From positions 186,001 through 250,000 of the forward strand of contig NZ_JAPFPW010000002.1 of the NCBI RefSeq assembly GCF_026155325.1: a stretch of DNA of 64,000 bases, in the 5' to 3' direction. Made by a program: the position numbers and the translations under genes. The stretch comes from Desulfobotulus pelophilus. Lineage in GTDB: Bacteria > Desulfobacterota > Desulfobacteria > Desulfobacterales > ASO4-4. The notes below the pieces were generated by a model. It saw nothing but the letters and a program-made list of their open reading frames with translations, was not told the DNA's origin and did no database searches. Below, one piece after another: positions 36,376-45,720 of the stretch. Numbering within the stretch: the first letter of the stretch is position 1; each line of letters starts with the position of its first letter.

Positions 36376-37095
36376 TTATCGTACCTGCTGAATGATTCTG
36401 CTTTCTGCTTTTTTAATGAGAATATCCAGTTCTCCACTTTGCTTCATTTCGCTGATGACAGCATCCACACGGGGGACCAGATGTTTGTTTTTTTCATGGA
36501 TATAATGAAAGAGATCCAGCACGGCGAGGGGCTTGTCCACGGTAAGGATGTCTTCAAAGCCCAGTTTTTTGAGAATCAGCATTCCGTCCACGGTGTTGGC
36601 AAGGGCCACATCCGCGCGGCCGTGCTGGAGAAACTGCATCATCTGCTCAGTGGTGTTGACTTCATGGATATGTTCTTTGGAAAGCCCTTCCGTTATCTGA
36701 TTGGTATGGATGATGCCCCGGACTTTGACATTTTTATATTTCTCAAGATCTTCTCTGCTTTTGATTTCAACTCCGCTGTTTTTTCGGATGAAAGCCATGG
36801 TTTCGAGGTAATAGTATGGTGTGGGAACACGGATCATGGAAGGATTGGCTTCTCCATAGGCATAGATCCGCATGATTTCCCCGTCCTTTACACCGGAAAC
36901 GGCTTCCTCCTGTGCCCGTCTTCCCGGCATGGGTGTAATGCTGACTTCCATACCCAGTTTTTTATATATTTCAGGGAGAACAACACGGCCTACTTCCTGT
37001 TCGATGAGCTGCTCGATACTAACGAAGTGATACTCTTCCGCCATGGTAAAACCTGCCATACAAAAGAAGACAGCCATAAGCCAAAATTTTTTCAT
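36376..37095 (-). CDS. Periplasmic solute-binding protein, family 3 type
   Basis: A 239-residue exported protein with signal peptide MKKFWLMAVFFCMAGFTMA. The mature part looks like a small bacterial extracellular solute-binding protein (LPEIYKKLGMEVSITPMPGRRA, FIRKNSGVEIKSREDLEKYKNVKVRGI, MMQFLQHGRADVALANTVDG). No ABC permease or ATPase is nearby; it follows a chemoreceptor gene, so it may present a ligand to that receptor rather than feed a transporter. ATG 37095 is chosen because AGGAGG sits four bases upstream; the 37197 start would overlap the chemoreceptor gene. Confidence 0.8.
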   Translation of the reverse strand: MKKFWLMAVFFCMAGFTMAEEYHFVSIEQLIEQEVGRVVLPEIYKKLGMEVSITPMPGRRAQEEAVSGVKDGEIMRIYAYGEANPSMIRVPTPYYYLETMAFIRKNSGVEIKSREDLEKYKNVKVRGIIHTNQITEGLSKEHIHEVNTTEQMMQFLQHGRADVALANTVDGMLILKKLGFEDILTVDKPLAVLDLFHYIHEKNKHLVPRVDAVISEMKQSGELDILIKKAESRIIQQVR

Positions 37096-37126
37096 CATTC
37101 CTCCTTGCAAACGATACGAACCACAA

Positions 37127-38713
37127 TCAGAGAATAAAGCGTTGAATGAGTTTTTGAAGCCCGTCGGCCATTCCGGATACGGATCGGGCTTTTTCATTTA
37201 CGTCATTGCTGGTAGCGGTCATTTCCCGGTTTATTTTGTCTAAGCCTTTCATTTCATTCCGTATGTTGTCTACAAAACCTCCCATGGAAGCCATGGTTGT
37301 GTTGACTTCCTGAATTCCCTCCGCAGCCTGCAGCACGCTGGCGGATATTTCCCGCGTAGCCGAAGATTGTTCTTCCACTGCCGTGGCGATCATTGTCACA
37401 ATTTCACTGGTGCTCTGGATGGAGCGGGTTACCGCCATTACTTCATCCGTGGCCTGGTGAATGATGCTCTGTGCCGAGCTGATGATGCTACGGATGTTTT
37501 TCGTAGCAGCGGTCGTCTGGGCGGCGAGAGTTTTAATTTCAGCGGCAACAACGGCAAACCCTTTGCCTGCATCACCGGCGCGGGCGGCCTCAATGGTGGC
37601 GTTGAGGGCTAACAGATTGGTCTGATCGGAAATTTCTGAAATGGATTCCGTTACCGTTCCAATTTCCTGAGCTATACTTCCAAGATTTTCCATTTTTTCC
37701 GATGCCGCTTCGGAACGACTGACGGCTTCACTGGTTGTACGGCGGGCTGTTTCCGTATTGTTGGATATTTCATCAATGGTGGCCGTCATCTGTTCGGCTG
37801 CTGCCGCGACCATGGATGTGTTGGTGGCTGTTTCTTCCATGGCAGAAGCAACGCTGTAGATATTCTGCCCCATTTGTTCGGCTGCCGTGGCGACGGCTGC
37901 TGAGCGTTCTTCGGAGGTCTTGGCATCTTCTGCCAGTTTTTCTGAAATATGCAGAAGGCCGGAAGCCGAAGATGTAAGGCTGTCACCATTGCTGCGTATG
38001 CGAGTCATGATGCTGTGAATCTGGGAGATGAAGCGGTTGATCCAGCGGGCGGCCAGGCTGAGTTCGTCATTTTTTGCTTCCGACATGCGGCGGGTAAGAT
38101 CACCTTCACCTTCCGCAAGATCCCTTATGGCCTGAATCATTTTTTGCAAAGGGCTGAAAATAAGCAACTTCAGACTCAAGGCCATGAGCGCAAACAGCAG
38201 AGTATTAACAAATAATATGGCTGTGATTGTGTTGATCTGAATTCTGCGGAGATTGTTGTGGAAAAAATCCGGATTCATGAGAACTGTCAGATGACCAACG
38301 GATTCATCGTTCCTGCGTACTGCCAGATTACGCAGGAACTCCTGTTCTTCCGGCAGGGCCTCTATGGTTTGCACCCCTTCCCCGGTTCCACGTCCCAGGA
38401 GGAGAAGGTTTTTTTTGCCGGATGAATCAGAAAGGGCCAGGGCAAGCAGGCGATGATCCTGCATTTCTGAAGTGAGGATGGCTTTGGCCTGGTCCAGGTC
38501 AAAGCTGTATAATGGATCCTGAAGGGTCAGGGCCATGCGCTGGATGGCAAGGTCTGCATCCACATTCAATCCGCTTCTCAGTGTCCTGCCTGCATCCAGG
38601 TACTGCCAGATACCCATGAGGGTCATAATCAGGGTTGTCAGAAGAAGAACCGTGCAGATGATGCGTATAAAAATACTTTTCTGGAGTGGAACAGTCAGGT
38701 TGTTTGTGCTCAT
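37127..38713 (-). CDS. Methyl-accepting chemotaxis protein
   Basis: A 528-residue inner-membrane chemoreceptor: membrane helix 1 (about 16-38), a periplasmic ligand domain of about 130 residues, membrane helix 2 (about 165-187), a HAMP domain ([24 protein letters not shown]), and a signalling tip with [34 protein letters not shown]. It follows the amidohydrolase gene by 21 bp and precedes the binding-protein gene by 31 bp, so it belongs to the same transcript. Likely ligand: the sulfonate or a related compound, by context only. Confidence 0.92.
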   Translation of the reverse strand: MSTNNLTVPLQKSIFIRIICTVLLLTTLIMTLMGIWQYLDAGRTLRSGLNVDADLAIQRMALTLQDPLYSFDLDQAKAILTSEMQDHRLLALALSDSSGKKNLLLLGRGTGEGVQTIEALPEEQEFLRNLAVRRNDESVGHLTVLMNPDFFHNNLRRIQINTITAILFVNTLLFALMALSLKLLIFSPLQKMIQAIRDLAEGEGDLTRRMSEAKNDELSLAARWINRFISQIHSIMTRIRSNGDSLTSSASGLLHISEKLAEDAKTSEERSAAVATAAEQMGQNIYSVASAMEETATNTSMVAAAAEQMTATIDEISNNTETARRTTSEAVSRSEAASEKMENLGSIAQEIGTVTESISEISDQTNLLALNATIEAARAGDAGKGFAVVAAEIKTLAAQTTAATKNIRSIISSAQSIIHQATDEVMAVTRSIQSTSEIVTMIATAVEEQSSATREISASVLQAAEGIQEVNTTMASMGGFVDNIRNEMKGLDKINREMTATSNDVNEKARSVSGMADGLQKLIQRFIL

Positions 38714-38734
38714 AGCATGATTTCCTGTTGTGCA

Positions 38735-39601
38735 TTATCTGCATACGCAATGGTCGGTGTGTGTTTCTGTACCCAGTTTCAGAACCTTTCTGGCATTTTC
38801 ATACATGACCTTGGCCCTTACCTCGTCTGTCAGCGGGAAGGATTCATAGACTGCCAGGGCATGGCTTAGTTCAATAAAGGGGTGGGCACTGGCAAAAAGG
38901 ACCTTGTCTGAAATGGTGGTAGCCATGGCTTCAATGAAAACATTTGCCATGGGGGCCTCTTCATATTCGGAAAAATCCATGTAGACATGGGCATTGCGCA
39001 TGCAGGCAAAAATGCTTTCATTCACGAAAGGGTAGCCGCCGTGACTCATGATCAGGGTCAGGTCGGGAAAGTCCCTTGCCACACGGTCGATGTCTCTGGG
39101 ATCGGCATAGTCCATGATGGCTCCGGGTACCTGTGGGGGAGGAGCCATGGTTACAAAGACGGGTACATCCAGTTCGGCACACTTGGTGTAAACGGGATAA
39201 AAACGGGCTTCGCTGGCCGGAATGTGGGCAAGGTAGGGGTCTATGGCAATGCCCTTCATCCCCAGCTCCTGAATGGCGTAGTCGATTTCCCGGACGGCAG
39301 CCATTTTTTTGTGTGGGTCAATTCCCCAGAATCCTGCAAATTTTTCCGGAAAGGCTTTGCAAAAGGAGAGGACACTCGGGTTGTTTGCCGGGCTTCCATA
39401 GGTCGTTTCGCAATCCCTGCCCGTGATCACAGCCAACTCCACGTTTCTGGCATCCAGATCCGCAATGATTTCCTCAAGTGGCTGGGGTTTTCTGGCATCA
39501 AAGCCGATGGCCTTGCAGGCAGCTTTGAACATGGCGCTGTTTTGAATGCCATTTATAATTTCAGGGGTGTTGGGGCGAAAACGAAAATCGATCACTTTCA
39601 T
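38735..39601 (-). CDS. Amidohydrolase-fold protein (COG2159-like) lacking most metal ligands
   Basis: A 288-residue TIM-barrel protein of the amidohydrolase/decarboxylase type. The usual N-terminal HxH is replaced by RFR in VIDFRFRP, the strand-5 His is missing (VFVTMAPPP), the strand-6 His remains (LIMSHGGYPF), and the C-terminal Asp is replaced (FASAHPF rather than the usual SDxPF). It may bind metal differently or act without metal. AAGGAC precedes the ATG. It sits between the TRAP permease and chemoreceptor genes, suggesting a role with the transported compound, unknown which. Confidence 0.78.
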   Translation of the reverse strand: MKVIDFRFRPNTPEIINGIQNSAMFKAACKAIGFDARKPQPLEEIIADLDARNVELAVITGRDCETTYGSPANNPSVLSFCKAFPEKFAGFWGIDPHKKMAAVREIDYAIQELGMKGIAIDPYLAHIPASEARFYPVYTKCAELDVPVFVTMAPPPQVPGAIMDYADPRDIDRVARDFPDLTLIMSHGGYPFVNESIFACMRNAHVYMDFSEYEEAPMANVFIEAMATTISDKVLFASAHPFIELSHALAVYESFPLTDEVRAKVMYENARKVLKLGTETHTDHCVCR

Positions 39602-39740
39602 CTTGCTGTCCTTTTTGAAAAATGGGAGTTATGCCGTCACGATGAATATCTCTGAATGGTGCAGAAACCAGACGGGGGGCCGGTCTGCTGCGGTCAGACA
39701 TTCACAATTGTGTGCACAACCCCCTTAAAATGTTGATGGT

Positions 39741-41600
39741 TTATCTGCTCCCCACAAGAAAGAGCGGTATTTCAGGGATAAAGGTGCAGAGCAAAAGGAT
39801 GAAGAGCATGCATACAAGCATGGGGAGTACGGCTACGGACACCTTCTCCAGCTTCACCTTGGCAATGCCACTGGCCACAAAAAGATTGACGCCCACAGGC
39901 GGAGTGATGAATCCGATGGCAAGGTTAAGAACCATGATGACACCGAAATGAAGGGGAGAAACCCCGACACTGGTTACAATGGGTAGCAGGATGGGAGTGA
40001 GAATTACTATGGCCGCAAGGGCTTCCATGAAGGTGCCGACAATGAGAAGGAGAATAATAACAAGTAATAAAATTATGTGTTTATTGCTTGTCAGATCCAG
40101 TAGCCATCTGGCAATACTTCCGGGAACATCCTCAATGGTCATGATGTTGCCAAAGAGGGTAGCCATGGCAATCAGTACGATGATCATGGCCGATGTTTCA
40201 CAGGCCTCCCTGCACGCAACGACAACTCCTTTTGCGCTCATTTCCCTGTACACGCATACCCCTATAAAAAGCCCGTAAAAGGCTGCCACGGCAGCGGCTT
40301 CCGTGGGGGTCATGATGCCACCGTAAATGCCTCCCAGAACAATAACCGGAACCATCAGTGCCCATTTGGCATCCCATGCGGCCCGTGCAAAGGTGGCGGG
40401 TGTACGTTGTTTGGTACTGCCGCGCCAGCCTTTTTTACGGGAATAAAGGTAGCAGTATACCATTAATACAAGACCTGTGAGTAAGCCGGGAACAATGCCG
40501 CTGATGAAAAGATCGCCAATGGAAACCTGGGCGGAAACCCCGTATACCACAAAGGGATTGCTGGGGGGGATCATCACGCCCACGCATCCGGCGGCAGCAA
40601 TCAGTGCCGCAGAAAAGTGGATGTCATAACCCCTCTCTTTCATGGCTGGAATGATGAGGGCGCCAATGGCTGCTACCGTAGCCGGACCGGAACCGCTGAT
40701 GGCTCCGAAGAACATGCAGGTCACAATGCAGGTCAGGCCCATTCCGCCGTACAGTCCACCCACGATTTCATCGGCAAGGGCCAGCAGGCGTTCGGAAAGA
40801 CCGCCTGCTCCCATGAAAACACCCGCTGCAATAAAAAACGGAATGGCCATAATGGGAAAACTGTCTATGGAAGTAAAGGTAATCTGTGCCATGTAACCCA
40901 CGGGGAGGGTGTCTGCGCAGATAATGGTGGCCAGGGTGGAAAGCCCAAGGCTGATGGCAATGGGCACACCCAGAATGCAGAGCAGGATAAAATAGCCGAA
41001 TAGTACGGGAATCGGCTCAATGTAGCCAAAAATGAAACAGGGTGAAATGATGGCCATGGTAAGGGCCAACCCTGTAACACTGTCCTGTACTCCACAGGTT
41101 CTGAACTGACGGCTAAGGGACTGGAGAAGCCGCAGGGACATCAGGCCGAAGCCGATGGGCAGGATCAGATAGGGAACAAGAAAGGGGATGCGCATGGCCG
41201 GAGTGCTTTGCGGAAATTGCAGCAGGTTCTGGATTTTGCCGTACCCGAACCAGGCAATGGTGAGAGTGAGGCAGAGAAAGAGAACCTCCACAATTATCCA
41301 GCTGATCCCCTGAAATCTGGGGGACAATTTGTCATAAATTATATCCACCCGTATGGATGAGCGTTTTCGGATGGAAAAGCTCAGGGCAAGGTAGGATATC
41401 CAGATAAAGATATATCTGGATAACTCTTCGGCCCATACGGAACCGCCGGCCCTCTCAATGAAACTGACAAGGATGTACCGGTAGAAGACCTGCCAGGTAA
41501 TGAAAAAAATGATGGCCAGAAGGCCGGTGACCATGAAGATGGATTCAAAGTTTTCGTTAATCCAGTGCAGGGGGCTTTGTTTTGTTCTTGCAGCTTCCAT
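39741..41600 (-). CDS. dctQM: Fused TRAP transporter small and large membrane subunits (DctQM)
   Basis: A 619-residue inner-membrane protein that couples sodium-driven uptake to the solute-binding protein. Residues about 1-170 form the four-helix DctQ part (FFITWQVFYRYIL, EELSRYIFIWISYLALSFSIRKRSSIRVD), and about 185-619 the DctM permease (FGYFILLCILGVPIAISLGLS, GGLYGGMGLTCIVTCMFFGAISGSGPATVAAIGALIIPAM). ATG 41600 has GAGGG upstream; the longer frame to 41672 runs into the intergenic hairpin. Confidence 0.93.
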   Translation of the reverse strand: MEAARTKQSPLHWINENFESIFMVTGLLAIIFFITWQVFYRYILVSFIERAGGSVWAEELSRYIFIWISYLALSFSIRKRSSIRVDIIYDKLSPRFQGISWIIVEVLFLCLTLTIAWFGYGKIQNLLQFPQSTPAMRIPFLVPYLILPIGFGLMSLRLLQSLSRQFRTCGVQDSVTGLALTMAIISPCFIFGYIEPIPVLFGYFILLCILGVPIAISLGLSTLATIICADTLPVGYMAQITFTSIDSFPIMAIPFFIAAGVFMGAGGLSERLLALADEIVGGLYGGMGLTCIVTCMFFGAISGSGPATVAAIGALIIPAMKERGYDIHFSAALIAAAGCVGVMIPPSNPFVVYGVSAQVSIGDLFISGIVPGLLTGLVLMVYCYLYSRKKGWRGSTKQRTPATFARAAWDAKWALMVPVIVLGGIYGGIMTPTEAAAVAAFYGLFIGVCVYREMSAKGVVVACREACETSAMIIVLIAMATLFGNIMTIEDVPGSIARWLLDLTSNKHIILLLVIILLLIVGTFMEALAAIVILTPILLPIVTSVGVSPLHFGVIMVLNLAIGFITPPVGVNLFVASGIAKVKLEKVSVAVLPMLVCMLFILLLCTFIPEIPLFLVGSR

Positions 41601-41639
41601 GCAATCGCCCTCGTTTGGGTAAAAAGTTGGCAGCAGAAA

Positions 41640-41665
41640 GGGTGTTCTCCCATAAGAGAACACCC
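41640..41665 (-). repeat. Hairpin between dctP and dctQM
   Basis: A ten-bp perfect stem GGGTGTTCTC / GAGAACACCC with a six-base loop, 19 bases after the dctP stop. On the minus strand it is followed by only a short T-run (CCTTTCTG), so probably a partial terminator or mRNA-stabilising element that favours the binding protein over the permease. Confidence 0.8.
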
Positions 41666-41684
41666 TGATCATGATGTCGGGTAT

Positions 41685-43572
<1,888 letters not shown>

Positions 43573-45558
43573 TCAGAATAAAACAGAGGTCAGACTCCGG
43601 ATAAAACAGCCTCCTCCGGAACCCGACGGAATGAGGGGTTCGTACCGTACATGGTCCACCCACCCGGCATCCTTACCGCTGCTGACGATCTCATCTTTTC
43701 TGTACGTCCACTCGAGTACATGGTCACCCCCGGGCAGGGCGAAGGAACGGGTTTCCCAGTCCCTATGGCCGGAAATCCTTTCTGCTGGTTCTCCATTGAT
43801 GGAAAATTCCAGAAAATCATAGTCTTTTTCAGATGAAACCATCCAGTTGAAGCGCAGGGTCCCCGGACCGTTCACCCCGGTTCTGAGAATGGATTGCTGG
43901 TTATCGCGGAGCATGCCGCTGCGAGCGGCACTGCCTCCCTGAGCGGAGCTGCTCGTATCGCCAAACCATTCTGCCTCTCCAAGGCTTTCCCATATGAGAT
44001 GACCATTGTTCAGGGCCTGAGCAAGGGGAAGGAGATAGAGGGCCGTGACCACCCTGTTGCTGTCCATGGTGATGGTGCAGTTTCTTCCGTTTGGGGCAGG
44101 GCAGCCGGACCAGCCTTGAAAAATGGATTCGCCGGACTGGAGGGGAGCCGTAAGGGTGAAGGTGCTGCCTTCCTGTGCGTGGGTGATGACATAGGGGGTA
44201 GTGCCGCCGTAGCCCGTTGGTGTGGAGTTTATAATGACGCTCTCCGTTCCCGATGCCTGAACGGTGAGAATGGGGCTGGTCATGCTGCTCCGGTATGGCT
44301 CTATGTTGCGGGCCATACCCTGATTGAACCAGTTGAAGTTGAATAAGGGGTTGCCTGACTCCGTGTATTGGATGTTGTTGGAGGCATACCATCCATCGTA
44401 CTGACCATTCCAGCCCATATGAATATGGATCTGATCGGGATCGGACCGGTAGCCGCTGACCACCACGGCATGGCCATAGCGGCGCTTGCCATCGACCTCT
44501 TCGGCTATGCTTAGAATAGCGGGCCTGCCATTTTCCGTTTCTTGCCGGAAGAGATTCATCCATGCGCTGTCTGACATATATTCCGCTCGGTATGCCCACT
44601 CAATGGTGTCTTTGTACCGGAAATAGCGGGGAAGTACGGTGAGAATATCGTCGGTGAAGGCCATGGAAGCGGTGGGGCCGAACTCCATTTGAAAGGCCAT
44701 GGCCACGTCCGCTGCCAGCATGGACAGGGCTTTTTGTTGCAGGGTGGTTGTAACATCGGCGGCTGCATCCGGCATTTGATGCCAGTCGTAGGTCCGGGTA
44801 CTGAAATTTTGTTGGAGGGTGATGGTTTCGTTGCCGTTGTTCCACTCGTAGTCAATGCTGTCACGTCCCATGGGTGGCCAGCGGTGGTAGTGCATGATCT
44901 GAGTTGTGGCGGTGGCGACACAACCCACAAGGGTAGGGCTGCCATCGTGCCACAGGGGAGTTTCCAGATTGAATGGATAGCTTTGTCCCCAGAGGCTTGT
45001 TACCAGAGGACCGATGAAAACAGGGGCAGATGGGCCGGGGTCTCCGTCCCGTCCGTCTGCGGTATTCTGCTCTCTTCTTTTTTCCAGCTGGTACCAGAGC
45101 CGGGTATTGGCAGAGTGATCCGCAAAGGAACCTGCACCGGCACCATCTCTGGCAGAAGGGGGCTGTCCGAGCATCTCGGCCAGATGGGAAAGCTCCTGAA
45201 GCATGGCCGTGAAAAAAGGAGGAATGCCCGCGGTCCGGTTCAGCCTCAGGGTGCTGGAATGGGAGAACAGTTTGATGGGTGGCAGGGTGTCATGGGCGCT
45301 GACAAGGATATGGCCTCTGGGGGAGATGATAAAATTATAGGCCACGGGCTTTTCATTGTAATAAAGGGTTTCCATGTCATGAATGCGGGGATAATGGGCG
45401 GAGTCCGACCAGTCATCCGAGTTTTCCACCTGATGGTCCAGCCAGTTTTCCGCAACCTTCCAGGCCCGCTGCATATCTACAGGAGCAGCCTGAGCAGGCA
45501 GCAGGAGGATGGAGAAAATGAGCAGGAAGGCAAATGAAAGGGCGGGAAATCTTTTCAT
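43573..45558 (-). CDS. Secreted C10-family cysteine peptidase with C-terminal repeat and CFI-type tail
   Basis: A 661-residue precursor with signal peptide (cut near PAQA|A). A propeptide precedes a streptopain-like catalytic domain with nucleophile C213 in VGCVATATTQIMHYHRWP and H363 in YGHAVVVSGY. A beta repeat follows (STFTLTAPL..IFQGWSGCPAPNGRNCTITMDSNRVVTALY), then a lectin-like module with a DYDFLEFSINGEPAERISG core, and the tail GSGGGCFIRSL, which recalls the GGGCFI C-terminal sorting motif. Likely exported by the type II system encoded nearby; host function unknown. Confidence 0.85.
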   Translation of the reverse strand: MKRFPALSFAFLLIFSILLLPAQAAPVDMQRAWKVAENWLDHQVENSDDWSDSAHYPRIHDMETLYYNEKPVAYNFIISPRGHILVSAHDTLPPIKLFSHSSTLRLNRTAGIPPFFTAMLQELSHLAEMLGQPPSARDGAGAGSFADHSANTRLWYQLEKRREQNTADGRDGDPGPSAPVFIGPLVTSLWGQSYPFNLETPLWHDGSPTLVGCVATATTQIMHYHRWPPMGRDSIDYEWNNGNETITLQQNFSTRTYDWHQMPDAAADVTTTLQQKALSMLAADVAMAFQMEFGPTASMAFTDDILTVLPRYFRYKDTIEWAYRAEYMSDSAWMNLFRQETENGRPAILSIAEEVDGKRRYGHAVVVSGYRSDPDQIHIHMGWNGQYDGWYASNNIQYTESGNPLFNFNWFNQGMARNIEPYRSSMTSPILTVQASGTESVIINSTPTGYGGTTPYVITHAQEGSTFTLTAPLQSGESIFQGWSGCPAPNGRNCTITMDSNRVVTALYLLPLAQALNNGHLIWESLGEAEWFGDTSSSAQGGSAARSGMLRDNQQSILRTGVNGPGTLRFNWMVSSEKDYDFLEFSINGEPAERISGHRDWETRSFALPGGDHVLEWTYRKDEIVSSGKDAGWVDHVRYEPLIPSGSGGGCFIRSLTSVLF

Positions 45559-45720
45559 GGGCTGGCTCCGGTATGATAGGGGATATTCACGGGTGGAAAA
45601 AGGCTTTTCTGTGGTTCTTTTCTCACTTTTTCAGTATTCTGTACAGCCTGTCATGGGCCGTTATCCTTCTTGGGACACTATCCATGTGAATCTTTTTAAC
45701 CAGAACAGGAGGCTTTGAGC

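Noticed and set aside
36058-36395. Short plus-strand frames between the lyase and binding-protein genes
   Set aside because: No ribosome sites; the sequence is better explained as terminator plus activator/promoter region.
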